Assembly (NCBI GenBank): GCA_013339895.1
Contig: JABACO010000005.1
Location: 248,001 to 312,000, forward strand
From: Ephydatia muelleri
Taxonomy: Eukaryota > Porifera > Demospongiae > Spongillida > Spongillidae
Length of the DNA: 64,000 nt
Direction: 5' to 3'
Part shown: piece by piece, positions 1 through 10,586 of the stretch
How the letters are laid out: every line of letters begins with the position of its first letter
Numbering within the stretch: position 1 is the stretch's first letter
Notes under the pieces: model-generated
Seen by the model: the letters and a program-made list of their open reading frames with translations, nothing else
Told to the model about the DNA's origin: nothing
Databases searched by the model: none
Made by a program: the position numbers and the translations under genes

Positions 1-50
1 AACATTGTCAATCCTATATGCCCACCAACTTTCTCGTTAGAGAATGTTTC
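1..50. repeat. Terminal piece of foldback MITE (family A)
   Basis: The first 50 bases match the right arm of the perfect foldback at 23998-24271. Shared blocks are the GTCAATCCTATAT segment and the CTTTCTCGTTAGAGAATGTTT segment. The copy is cut by the window edge and has a few substitutions, so it is another member of the same family and probably continues upstream. Confidence 0.75.
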
Positions 51-1329
51 AGGGTGGTTTGTTCATACATTCATTCATATTACATTTGTGGCAGGAAAAA
101 CCTTGGAGTAAGCATTTTACAGTGATATGAACTTTACTAAGTGTCTGGAACTAATTTTCTAGTAAGCATTATCCATTTCCAAGACACATAATAAGAAGAG
201 TTGTGAAAGATCTTGAGGTTTAAACTGTAATAATTATTGATACACATGACAATTTATTCATCCTTTAGCCAACCCTCTGGGCCATCTTGAGTAAAGATAT
301 ACCGTATCAGATCTTCAAATCTACTTTAATGAAATTAAACAGCTTCATAAAGAAGATTTGTACTGGCCTCTTTTAGAATGTTCTGACATGGTACACAATT
401 CTCACCCATATCATCAATTTGACATTAGGAACATTCCTCCCATTTACAGGTATTAGAAGTGTTTTACTTTCTTCAAGAACTTGACTGTGATGTACAAAAA
501 CAGGCTGCACTGTCGTTGTCTTTAGTAAACAAGTGTGTAGTTTGGCCAGAGGTGAGTTAATGTATCAATGGTAGAAAATAGAACATAAATCACAATGTGT
601 AAATTCTTTACATTTCCAGATTGTCGTAGTTCTACTGATGAACACATTTAACCTTGAGAGAAAGAAGGCAATAAAACACTTTCTTAATCACACACTACCA
701 TCGTTTCCTGTTTACAATAATGTATGCTGTTAGTAAATAACCATGTTGGTTGGCTGGCTGGACCAGCTTGCTCAAATACATTTCATTATATTGTTATTTT
801 AGACAGCAAGTATAATCAATACATACAAAATGCAAACACGTAGAAAAACAGCAAGTATAATACTTTACAAGTTTCGTTACTCCAATTGTGCCAATTCTGT
901 GCAGCCTGCCAGGCTGATCGCTAATCATCAAACCATTGAAAATTGCAGTACATGTATGATACGCTCAGCGGAGACGTCATATGACTTATGAATACACTCA
1001 GCCGCTTGAGCAAAAGTTAGCACCTCAAGTGTTAAACGAATTACGAATGATAGGCTGTGGAATGTGAGGCTAACTTCAGCGCGGTCCAATCCTTGCGGTC
1101 AATTAATATTTTAATAACGTTTTAACACAGTATAAAATGGTTCCCGAGCGGGAACGTGGTTCCCGCTAGGTTCCCGCAGAAAATAAAGAACTTGGCTCGA
1201 AAAAGATATGGCTAGGTTAGTAATGATGCATGCAAGCTGTGTATTCGCATATAAATCGGCAGAAATAATGTATTTATGTAAAAGATACATGCGGGAACCG
1301 TGCGGGAACTAACCCTTGCGCGTTCGCAC
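51..1329. other. Gap without recognised gene
   Basis: AT-rich intergenic DNA. No long open frame or recognisable domain was seen on either strand. From about 1139 there are several short palindromic copies of GGTTCCCGC and GCGGGAACC, continuing to about 1310. Their role is unknown. Confidence 0.5.
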
Positions 1330-1622
1330 ATTAACATAGCCAGTCTACATCGCTCCGCCATTTCTTATATCCATTGACCAACCTAGGCCTCATGCCACAC
1401 CATGGCTGCACGAAATTACCTCACTGATGAGAGATGTAAATGAGGCGGCAGTTACAATCAGAGTGCAGACAGATGTGTACACAGATGGAATAGGTAGCAG
1501 GGCTATGAATACGATCTCATCACTTCCATTCCAAGTATGTCTTGCAGACATGGTTTGGAATGGGGCCTAGGTTAGCCAAGTGAAATACGAAATGGCGGAG
1601 CGATGTGGACTATGTTGTTAAA
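1330..1622. repeat. Imperfect foldback element
   Basis: Bases 1330-1403 are complementary, with mismatches, to 1541-1622. Shared blocks are CATCGCTCCGCCATTTC on one side and GAAATGGCGGAGCGATG on the other, and CCTAGGCC with GGCCTAGG further in. The arms are about 75-80 bp around a 140-bp centre. It has the form of a non-autonomous hairpin MITE. No target duplication was identified, so the exact ends are uncertain. Confidence 0.6.
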
Positions 1623-1713
1623 TGTTTACTGCGAGAAATTACAAGGTAAATGGAACAAAACCATCACCCATGTGTTGAACGGTGTTTGTACGATACATAC
1701 ACGTGTTCGGAGA

Positions 1714-2334
1714 CAGTGGCGGATACAGGAATAAGGCAATGGGGGGGGCGGTTATATTGGAGGGGCGGCATATTTCAGAGGCGTAGGAACCTATTAAGAT
1801 TGGGGGGGGGGCCGACTTTGTAAAATTATTAACGGGGGGGGGGGGGGGGGGGGGGGTGTGCAGTCCCTTACGACGGGTGGGGGGGGGGGGGGGGGTGCAG
1901 TCCGCTTACGACGGGGGGGGGGTGCAGTCCCTTACGACAGGGGGGGGGGGGTGCAGTCCGCTTACGAGGGGGGGGGGGGGGGGGGGGTGCAGTCCGCTTA
2001 CGAGGGGGGGGGGGGGTGCAGTCCCTTACGAAGGGGGGGCAGTCAACTTTTGGCACACAGAAAATACGTTTTGCTAACCGTTACAGTATTACAGAGCGCG
2101 CGTAATGAAGTAGACGTAATATGGTGACGTGCGGTTACGGAAAGGGGTAATCAATTATCGTTCAGATATGATAATTCGTAATAAACATTAACAAATAACC
2201 ATAGCTATTTTAATCGTAGTGTTTATGTGTACGTCGTAGTGTGAAGGGGGGCGGCAATTTAATAATAGGGGCGGCATTTTATATCGATGGGGGGGGCGGC
2301 CGCCCCCCCCAACGCTATGGTAGATCCGCCACTG
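1714..2334. mobile_element. Non-autonomous hAT element (MITE) with poly-G satellite core
   Basis: Terminal inverted repeats CAGTGGCGGAT at 1714 and ATCCGCCACTG ending at 2334 are flanked by a perfect 8-bp direct repeat TTCGGAGA (1706-1713 and 2335-2342). Ends of the CAGTGGCGGA type with an 8-bp target duplication are typical of the hAT superfamily. No transposase is encoded; reading frames inside are products of the repeat. The interior is dominated by long G runs and a short tandem repeat listed separately. Confidence 0.88.
1833..2040. repeat. G-run minisatellite inside the hAT MITE
   Basis: About six or seven copies of a unit made of GTGCAGTCCCTTACGA or GTGCAGTCCGCTTACGA followed by 8 to more than 20 G residues. 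The G runs could form quadruplexes and are prone to length error in sequencing, so the copy number and run lengths shown may not be exact. Confidence 0.8.
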
Positions 2335-2549
2335 TTCGGAGATGAGCGGTTCAAACGATACCGCTGTTCTGAACCAGGTATGTTTTCAGACCTTGTTTGC
2401 AATGCGATTCCAAACAGGATATTTTTTCAGGAAAGGAATTGCAGTACAAGTAGACATTGATAGGTAGCTCCGTTTATGTTTCAGGAGATATACTAGTTTA
2501 CAATGAGTAGTGAAAGTTTCTGAATTCATTACTGAAAAAGCAATTAAAA

Positions 2550-4132
2550 TCAGAGATGAATTATGTGTGCACAAACTTTGGTAAACTGGAGGAATAGTAT
2601 TGAACTTTCCCCTTTCAGCTCTTGAGGTTCCCCCTTCAGTTCTTGAGGTTCTGTAATGATATAGTTATTGTATACTATGGGTTCTGTAATAAAGTAATGG
2701 GGCTCTGTATCGTAAATGATAGACGTGTAAATGTGACATGTTACTCAAAGCAGAAAACGCAAGGCATATGCAACATAACTAAACAACTTACTTCGGGATT
2801 TGATGGCCCTCTTTTATCTTTATTACTAAGCAAAGAAATTGAAAAAGCATTTTGTTCAAAAATATAGTTATTGTGATAAGTACTGGCTATAGAGCACATA
2901 CGTTCTGCGCAGATTTGTATTCAGTAGTTGACGATTGGCCAGGTAAGGTATAAATTAACGATATCACAATTCTCTCCTTCAGTAACTCACATCCTGTATA
3001 ATTGTTCCAATCAGATATAAATGGGAATATCATAGCTTGACAACAGTCAGCTTACCAGATCTGCAATCATCATTTTAAATATTCCATCATGATAGTTTTC
3101 ATTTGTGAATATGAATCAAGGTTATAGGTAATCATGTCAGCTGTATAATCTTGTATAACAGGCAACTTACACACTGCATTTTATTAGAAGTTGCAAATCA
3201 TAATACAAAAAATGGCATGGTGCATTATGCATTAAGCCTGCCTGGCAATGTGTAACTTACTTTCTGTGATTTAATCAAGAAAGTGAGATCAAAATTATAA
3301 TTCAGTTGTAGATGTGTCACAACCAACTTACGGCCTACATCATTGTTCCAATAGAAGCAGAGTTAGAAAATTGCATTTAGAAAATTTGAGAGTTGTGTAA
3401 CAAAAATCGACAGTTGTGTTGAAAGTTGAAACCCTTAAAAAAAAAAGAACTTACCATCTGCACCATTGTTGAGGTAGTCGGTCAAGGAATAAGGATGTAC
3501 ATGTTATGTTTATGGTACAAGTGGTCAACTCAATTAGGAAACCTACATCCTGTATTGATATTCACACAATGCAAACCTTTCCATTTATCGTATTACAGCA
3601 CTTACTGTTTCGTCAAGCTCTATAGATATGGGTGGTAGTGATATACAGAATATTTGTAGATACAAATGTGTACCTTTGTCATTGTCATTATTGACACCGA
3701 AATCACTCACTTCATGCTCTTCACCGACCTAAAACAAATGTAAGACGGATTTGGTTTAAGCGGTACTGCTCATAACTGCTCAGAACGTACATTCTCCCTT
3801 CCAGAATCGTAATTAACTATGTTAAACAAATTTCATATCCCAAGTCATTTAAATTTACAACTGATCAGTGGTTGAATAAGTACATTACAGACTGCTTTCA
3901 TGCTCCACCCACATGCATACATAATACACAAACGAAAAAAAAAAAATAAAAAACCTGCATGAAATATGCACAAGCACACACATTCATGTACATGCACACA
4001 AACGGAACTAGCCAGGTACAGTTAGCTTACAGTCACCATTCGTTCCTGCTTGAGTGCTGCTTTCTTCTTTGGAGAAGTAGCTGCAACCAATGTAACAAAC
4101 ACCATTATAAGTACCACCAATCCTTTCGACAT
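2550..4132 (-). CDS. Candidate micro-exon gene, small secreted protein
   Basis: No known homologue was recognised. Exon 1 (4132-4031) encodes a signal peptide, MSKGLVVLIMVFVTLVAA, then a lysine-rich stretch, and ends at a GTAAGC donor. A consistent model continues with exons at 3728-3711 (18 nt, VGEEHE), 3617-3606 (12 nt, LDET), then 3-nt exons GAT 3549-3547, ATG 3457-3455, GCC 3334-3332, AAA 3263-3261 and TGT 3173-3171. These are followed by 3060-3056 (5 nt), 2993-2991 (GAT), 2808-2792 (17 nt) and a last exon 2650-2550. The last exon encodes two copies of PQELKGE and ends at TGA. Each tiny exon lies between AG and a GTAAGT-like donor with 56-182 bp introns. The model is 273 nt (90 residues) and stays in frame. 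The alternative is that exon 1 reads through the donor to stop after two codons. The splice signals are seen; the gene model is inferred. Confidence 0.5.
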
Positions 4133-4191
4133 ATTTGAAATGCAGCATATACAGATGCAATGTGGTTGAACCATACATGCTTATTTTATAG

Positions 4192-4556
4192 TGCAGTATT
4201 TCCGTTTGTTGAAATGTACACGTGGCAGTAGCATATGGACTCTGTTCCCCCCCCCCCCCCCCTGTCACGAAATCCATTCACGGGTTCTTTGGACATTCAA
4301 TAGGTTTAGTTCGATGGAATTGTTGTCGTGTACTTTAGTCAGTATGAATGTACATGTGACAGATACATGTGTACTCTGTTCCCCCGTCACGAAATCCATT
4401 CACGGGTTCTTTGGACATTCAATAGGTTGTTCGATGGAATTGTCGTGCACTGTAGTCAAAATGAATGTACATGTGACAGATGCCCCGTTCCCCCCCTCTT
4501 CCTCCCGTCATGAAATTCATTCACGGGGATTTTGGACTTCAGTAGTGTTGTTAGAT
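4192..4556. repeat. Three tandem copies of a ~121-bp repeat
   Basis: Direct repeats with key block CCATTCACGGGTTCTTTGG at about 4274 and 4395, and a diverged third copy near 4518. Spacings are 122 and 121 bp. C runs of variable length lie at the start of copies. Open frames across the repeat are probably incidental. Confidence 0.8.
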
Positions 4557-4559
4557 GTC

Positions 4560-6015
4560 AACGGGTTCCAGCGAAGAATAACGGGACGATATATCCTATA
4601 CAATGAACATACGATTGCGTAGTTGCAGACCGTACACACAATCGTATTTAATAAGGTTTGCTTCCAATTTTTAAAACCACATTACTCCTTGATTGAGGAG
4701 TAGGAAATGTGATGAACACTCACAAGATTCAATAGCATGAATAAGAGTCGATAAATGTACAACGCAGTGAAGCTGCGACGCTTAGAGAGCTCAGAGATAA
4801 CTTTCTATATACGATAACAGGCCACCATGTGTTCCATGATGGTTTCAAGGGAAGCCCTTCCAAGCCCACAACGGTCCAATCATTTTACTTTTTGTTTCCT
4901 TGAGTTGCACGACGCATTACCATCATAAATTAAATATTCACGACCTACATTGAGAAGTACTAACGTACTCTCAGATAAAAGCCGGATCATTACTTGCTTG
5001 TACTTACATCAGTGGGACTAATGCATATGTATCTCCTAATCTTTGCCTGGTAAGCTTTTACCACGTTGTCATGCATGGTAGGCACTTTTACCTCTTTGGG
5101 TGTTACGCCGTGCTGACAGCGTTGGGGGATATTATCACTGTATGCATGTGTTTATGTTTATTATTTTGTGGATTTTTTTATTGTTCTTTGTTCAAGTCAG
5201 TTTTTTTTCCCCTCTCAATTCGTGGTACATCAGTATCACATTCCGCACTATCTTGCCGTGGGTGTCGCTGCTTTTAATTCATGTTCAATCACGTCAGCAC
5301 GTTGGGGCATCAATGCGACTCCCGGCCTCGGTGCAAATGCATGGGGAAAATGCGCGCCTCTATTTACGGCGGTAGTGTCGCGCCACCAAATATTGCATGC
5401 ATGCATCAGTGGAGGTGTGTGCATGGGCATCCCGAGAGCCTTTGTCCCACCTCCACCCGCCCCTTTGACATTCGCTATCACCCACTAAAAGTAGTACGCG
5501 CGCTATCATACAAATCCACATGTACCATGCACACCGGCAAGAATGTTGCAGCAGGTTACGTTACTTCTCTTACGAGTATTCGAATCAGTATGATAGCTCA
5601 TTGCCCAAAAAGACCCCGGGGGTTCTATTACTAGCTGTAACTATAATTGGCGCCATTATCATCATGCATGTAGTATAAAACCTTGGTTATTCGTGCTCTA
5701 GCAATATTTATACCGCTAGAGCATAACAATTGAAATGTGTGGCTAATTATTAAAGTTCAATTTATAAAATGTGCATCGATTTTATATGTCTCGGTATTGT
5801 GATTTGCAGCGTAAAATCGAAGGACGGCGAATGCGCTCTTTAGTACAATATGAAGGACTTTGTGCACCGAACTGTATTCAGTATTGTGTTGTAATTATAC
5901 AGCAGAACAATGGACTGTATTCAGGAGGTGTGCCCGTGCATGGTCGTGCATTGTTAGTCGTGTCCCATAAATCTGTTGCATAGTTCGAAGTGTGTGAAAT
6001 GTCACACGGCAAGAA
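4560..6015. other. Gap without recognised gene
   Basis: No recognisable protein domain, RNA gene or mobile-element terminus was found. Several overlapping frames of 60-120 codons occur between 5071 and 5634, but they show no family resemblance and conflict with each other. I did not annotate them. Confidence 0.4.
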
Positions 6016-6167
6016 TGTGTAGAGCTGGGCACATCAGTACCTTCTGAGCTAATCAGTCATGTGCTGTCAGAATGATAGGGTGTATGTATATATATATAGA
6101 GTGTAATCTTATTTAGGATTGGTTCTTCTGTGCGTATTGATGTGAACTAGAGCTCTATATTATTACA
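6016..6167 (+). repeat. 5' LTR of Ty3/Gypsy element 1
   Basis: Starts TGTGTAGAGCTGGGC and ends TATTATTACA, so it has TG...CA termini. It is followed after one base by a primer binding site. The start matches the sequence after the polypurine tract at 11793, which places the LTR edge. The LTR is short, about 152 bp. Confidence 0.75.
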
Positions 6168-6168
6168 T

Positions 6169-6186
6169 TGGCGTAGTCGGCAGGAT
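6169..6186 (+). promoter_or_regulatory. Primer binding site, tRNA-Ser type
   Basis: TGGCGTAGTCGGCAGGAT is complementary to the 3' end of metazoan tRNA-Ser (the CCA tail plus the acceptor and T-stem ending CTGCCGACTACG). It lies one base after the LTR, the normal place for minus-strand DNA priming in an LTR retroelement. Confidence 0.75.
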
Positions 6187-6524
6187 GTCGTTAAAGTCTG
6201 CGGTACTGTACTGCGGTTATGGAAGCTGGGACGTTTGGTTCGGTCACTTTCAGAACGTGGCGGCGGTGAATAATTGGGACAATGCAATGAAGGTGCTTTG
6301 GTTGAAAGCTCGGTTGAGCCCAAGTAGCAATACAGCGGCTTTCCAAGGAGACTATAGGAGACCTATACAAGCATTGAGGAGAGCAATGAAACAGCGCTTT
6401 GAACCCAATTGCCAGACAGAAATGTACTGGAGAAAATTTCAAACCAGATTGAAGCGGAGTGACGAGGCATGGCATGATTTCGCTGACGACTTATGCGGGC
6501 TGGTCAACAAAGCGATACCACATT

Positions 6525-7602
6525 CAGGGACGTAGGGAGTGGTCCTGCGAATTTAATTATATTCATAATAATTACAAAACTGTTTACACAATGAACTGTT
6601 GTAGCAAACTTACAAATTAAAACAGAGAAAACAACCCTGCCCGATGTTGTGAACCCTTCACAAAGCTATTAAGTGTATCCTTAAGGTCAAGTGTGTCTGT
6701 TCTTTCTTTGTGAACATTAAGTATTAATAGATGATTAAGCCGTTTCTGAGACATTTTGGTCCTGAGATATGTTTCAACCCGCCAAAGAGCACTGAACGAT
6801 CTTTCTGATGTTGCATTTGTTGCAGGCATTACTAAAACAAGTTGAAGTACTTTTTTCATATATACATATATACAACATGTATATTGCATACATGTGCATG
6901 CAAAAAAGTACTGGATGCATGTACTTACAAACACTGGCTCTGGTTGTTTTGCAGTAACACGTTTAAGCTTGCAGGCCTCAATACATGTATGGCAGAATAC
7001 TGCGTCCTTTGCCTCATCGTAGTGTAGAAAAGGCCACTTTGCAAACCATTGTGGCTTGAAGCTTCTCTGTTCTACCTTTTTAACGCCAAATGAACGCTTC
7101 GGGAACTTGAAACCCAATGCCGGCTGGTGAGGTCGATTGGATACATGTACACGAGTTTCACTTTGAGAAGGTGAACCCTCAGAATAGCTTGTAGAACAAG
7201 TTGCCATATGATTATTGGGTCCGAGCCAATGGTAATGTCAGAATCGGCGCAGTAGATAGGAATCACTGCATGAGGAATCGGTTAATCTCGCTTGCAAAAT
7301 GATAGCTTTCTAAATGACGCACACAAAATAATAGTTACTTGTCTAGTAACGCATTTTTATTTTGGTCACTGCGCACCAATGATAAAACTGGTTATTTTTA
7401 CAACGGGGTAGTAAGCCTTGTTCCCAGACCCAAACATTCGCAGATGCGACACAGATGGATTAAATCACTGTTACGTGAATAGCGGAGTTGTAATCAATCC
7501 GCTACTGTGATGTTAACTAAACGAAAAGACGCAGATTTAAAAAAAAAAAGTGCTGGGGAAAAGTAGTCCGCCGGACTTGCCGGACCTATTCCTACGTCCC
7601 TG
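6525..7602 (-). mobile_element. Internally deleted hAT element inside gag
   Basis: Terminal inverted repeats CAGGGACGTAGG (6525) and CCTACGTCCCTG (ending 7602). The flanks share CACAT, an imperfect remnant of a target duplication. The minus-strand coding sequence keeps only the N-terminal TTF-type zinc-finger region and the C-terminal dimerisation region, so the catalytic middle is missing. Confidence 0.82.
6617..7207 (-). pseudogene. Truncated hAT (TTF-finger) transposase
   Basis: The N-terminal part shows a TTF/ZMYM-type zinc-finger pattern (FPKRSFG...FKPQWFAKWPFLHYDEAKDAVFCHTC). The C-terminal part is the conserved hAT dimerisation region, with LPATNATSERSFSAL-like residues seen as MPATNATSERSFSALWRVET and then LNHLLILNVHK. 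About 400 residues expected between them, including the catalytic DDE core, are absent and replaced by AT-rich sequence near 6840-6950. Confidence 0.8.
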
Positions 7603-7867
7603 CACATATGCAGGAGGAAGCGCGACAACAATTGACGGTGATGCGTTATTTGGAGCAATTATCGGACACACAAGTTGCATACAGTGTGAGGCGAAAACGC
7701 CCTAAAACCCTAGCAGAAGCAGTCGCTCTAATCTGGAAACGGAGTCGCTTGCCATAGCATCAGGCGTGTCTTCATGCAAAGAGAGGCTGTCGTTGGTACC
7801 AGGTACTCAGACGAGAACTCCACAACAGACGTTAACGCCCAGGGTTTGTTGACAACTCTTACAGTGA

Positions 7868-8324
7868 ATGGGAAAACTTGAAGACACGCTGGCTGAGGCA
7901 CGTATGCATATGCCCTCCCCGAGTCCCATTGTGGGATTTGGGAGAAAGAAATTACCAGGAGAGACACGCTCACAGCAAATGAGTGCTACACCAATAGACT
8001 ATGATACTACACCCGTGCTACCTATAAATTCGTCATCTGCCTACAAGATTCCATCGTTCATCAACAACATTCGCGTTAATTTTTTACTGGATACTGGTGA
8101 CTCATTCTTAAGGATGTGTGGGAAAAGGTGCGAAGAAACGGCAACAGCTAAGCCCGACTGGACATCCCTTGGTGGGAGTGGATGGGACACCATTGAAGAT
8201 TCTTGGAGCTGCTCAAGTTGGCGTCAGAATTGGACGTGAACTGTTTTCTGCAGACCTGATCGTCTTGCATGAATGTCTCACAACTGATGCTATATTCGGA
8301 CTTGATTTTCTTCAGGCCAATTAG
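7868..8324 (+). pseudogene. Protease region of Ty3/Gypsy element 1
   Basis: The aspartic protease active site appears as FLLDTGDSF at about 8076-8105. The frame then shifts, and the second half of the domain continues in another frame with GAAQVGVRIGRELFSADLIVL and FGLDFLQAN up to 8324. A one-base shift near 8110-8120 breaks the domain. A further segment at 8269-8620 links protease to reverse transcriptase. Confidence 0.7.
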
Positions 8325-8639
8325 TGCATGCATCATTGATACCCACAGTGGGCAGTTGCAGTTTGCTGGTAGGAACAAGAAGTTTCCACTCAGTGTTACC
8401 CTGAATGAAGCAGCTGCTCATGTTACATTGGGGATCACATTACATCTACCACCCAGTAGTGAGATTGAAGTGATGGCAAAGGTACAGGAACCATTACAAG
8501 CTACCGGTATTTGGATTGTGGAGGGTGCAGTGACTACTCGTATGCCCATCAGGGTAACACATGGACTGGTACCTGTACACAGAGGGGAAGTGCCAGTGAG
8601 ACTACTGAACCCAGCCCATTATAATTCACAAAGGGACCC

Positions 8640-9816
8640 ATGCAGTTTGCCACAATGGAACAGGTTCAGCCAGCAGAACTCTCATCTGTACAAATGGCTA
8701 CGGCAGCGAACAAACATTCAACATTGAGGGAGTACTTGGTCAGAGAAGACTTGTACAACATTGTGCAAAGGTGTGGACAAGCTCTCACAGATGGGGAGAA
8801 AAATTCATTTCTCTTGCTCCTTCAAGAATATAAGGATGTCTTTGCTGTTAACAAGGATGACCTAGGCCGGACTGACAGACTGCAGCATTCTATCTCCACA
8901 GGTAATTTCCATCCTATTCGTCAACCACTTCGACGTACCCCTACTGCTAGGTGGGAGGAGGCAAGGAAGGTGCTTGAAGACATGCTTGATAAAGATATCA
9001 TCCTACCATCTGTTAGTCCTTGGGCATCTCCGGTGGTACTGGTCCCTAAGAAAGATGGCACACTTCGATTTTGTGTAGACTACCGGCAGCTGAACTCCAT
9101 CACCTCTAAAGACGCATATCCTCTCCCACTTATAGATGAAACGTTGGACACCCTTGCTGGGTCAGTTTGGTTCACCACATTGGATCTGATCAGCGGATAT
9201 TGGCAAGTGGAAGTCAAGCCTGAAGATCACGAAAAAACAGCTTCTGTACAAAAGATGGCCTCTTTGTGTTTTAAGTTATGCCCTTTGGCCTCTGTAATGC
9301 ACCAGCTACCTTCCAGCATCTTATGGATGATAAGAACACCTCAGGAATGTTGCCAGTGTTCTACAACGGCTTCGAGCTGCTGGGTTAAAGCTTCAGCCGG
9401 CCAAGTGCTCATTTTTTCACAAACAGGTGAAATACCTGGGACACGTGATATCTGAAGGAGTTGCTACAGACCCTACAAAGACGGAGAAGGTGAAACAGTG
9501 GCCAACACCATCTACAGCTGAAGAGGTTCCACAGTTTTTAGGATCAGCTAGTTACTACCGGCGCTTTATCCAGCACTTTGCAGAGATAGTGAAACCATTG
9601 CACCATCTCACTGAATACAATGTAGCATTTCTTTGGACAGAAGAGTGTGAACTGGCCTTCCAAGAACTCAAACATCGTTTGGTCACTGCCCCCATCTTGT
9701 CATATCCAGACTTCTCCAAAGAATTTGTCCTAGACACAGCAACTTTGCACTGGGAGCTGTCCTGTCACAGGTCAAGAGGATGGTTTCGAGAAAGTGATTG
9801 CGTGGAAGTCGCTTAA
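8640..9816 (+). pseudogene. Reverse transcriptase / RNase H start, catalytic box deleted
   Basis: Clear Ty3/Gypsy reverse transcriptase: SPWASPVVLVPKKDGTLRFC, then DAYPLPLIDETLDTLAG and TTLDLISGYWQVEV (first catalytic Asp). A frameshift follows near 9240. The segment that should hold the YxDD box is missing: sequence jumps from the FQHLMD equivalent (about 9330) to LQRLRAAGLKLQPAKC-like sequence. The frame resumes at about 9427 with YLGHVISEG and the RNase H start. The RNase H Asp motif is also damaged (DTATLHWEL). Confidence 0.85.
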
Positions 9817-9840
9817 TGACAAAGACTGAGAGAAGATACT

Positions 9841-10551
9841 GTGCCACAAGGCGTGAACTTCACCTTTGTGAGCCAAATCCACCCTTATCTGTTAGGTCGC
9901 CACTTTAAGCTCCGGACAGACCATGGGTCCCTTGTGAGGCTGAAAAAATTTAAAGAACCAGAAGGACAGTTAGCTCGCTGGTTGGAGAGACTTGAACAGT
10001 ATGATTTCACCATCATTCATCGCCAAGGTCGAAAGCACTGTAATGCTGATGCAATGTTTCGGATACCCTGTTCACAGTGTGGCAGAAGTGAGCCCAATCT
10101 CAATGAAGAGGAATTGTCTCGCATTTCAACAGTGGTTGGCGAGGCTACAGAAGGTGGTTAATGCACTATGAGAAAGCTACAGTTGGAGAATAGTGAGATT
10201 GGCACACTTCTTTTCGCTATGGAGGCTGGCACACTTCTTTTCGCTATGGAGGCTGGCACACTTCTTTTCGCGATGGAGGCTGGCACACTTCTTTTCGCTA
10301 TGGAGGCTGGAGTGAAACCTGAGCTCCATACAGTTCAAAGCTATACTAGTGGCGGCAGGAGACTATTCCAGTTGTGGGACCAGCTGTATGTGCATAAGGA
10401 CATCCTTTGGAGAAGGTTTGAGAGCAAAGATGGAAGAGAAAGCATTGCGCAGTTGGTTGTCCCGAGAGCAGCCAGGGAGTGTATTCTGAAAGAGATTCAC
10501 AACAGTTTGACTAGTGCACACTTAGGAGAACAGAAGACATTATCCAGTTAA
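9841..10551 (+). pseudogene. RNase H C-terminus and integrase zinc region of element 1
   Basis: Contains LRTDHGSLVRLKKFKEPEGQ and LARWLERLEQYDF typical of Ty3 RNase H, then the HRQGRKHCNADA motif. A stop at 10159 separates this from the linker. The linker carries four in-frame copies of a nine-residue unit, GTLLFAMEA. The H2C2-type integrase zinc region starts near 10480 (EIHNSLTSAHLGEQKT), and another frameshift follows at about 10545. Confidence 0.75.
10200..10308. repeat. In-frame 27-bp tandem repeat, four copies
   Basis: Four near-identical copies of a 27-bp unit beginning GGCACACTTCTTTTCGC, each encoding GTLLFAMEA, inside the retroelement pol linker. One copy has a single synonymous difference. 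It looks like a recent local expansion, since the units are almost identical while the rest of the element is decayed. Confidence 0.9.
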
Positions 10552-10586
10552 AAGAGCGATTTTATTGGCCTGGGCACTACAACGAT

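Larger units (their letters stand above)
6185..7755 (+). pseudogene. gag of Ty3/Gypsy element 1, split by hAT insertion
   Basis: ATG at 6185 follows the primer site directly. The first part (6185-6524) encodes a retrotransposon capsid-type helical region with YWRKFQTRLKRSDEAWHDFA. The frame resumes after the insert at about 7608 with MQEEARQQLTVMRYLEQL and ends at 7755. Taking out the insert joins AIPH to MQEEA in phase, which shows that gag was open when the hAT landed. No zinc knuckle was identified. Confidence 0.75.

Noticed and set aside
1856..2127. Gly-rich frames in three phases over the poly-G minisatellite
   Set aside because: Arise from G runs of uncertain length; no coding signal.
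4008..4277. 89-codon minus-strand frame overlapping the signal-peptide exon
   Set aside because: Different frame from the exon with the hydrophobic signal sequence and good donor; shows no features of its own.
5071..5634. Cluster of overlapping 70-117 codon frames
   Set aside because: All frames conflict and none shows a domain, signal or codon pattern convincing enough to choose.
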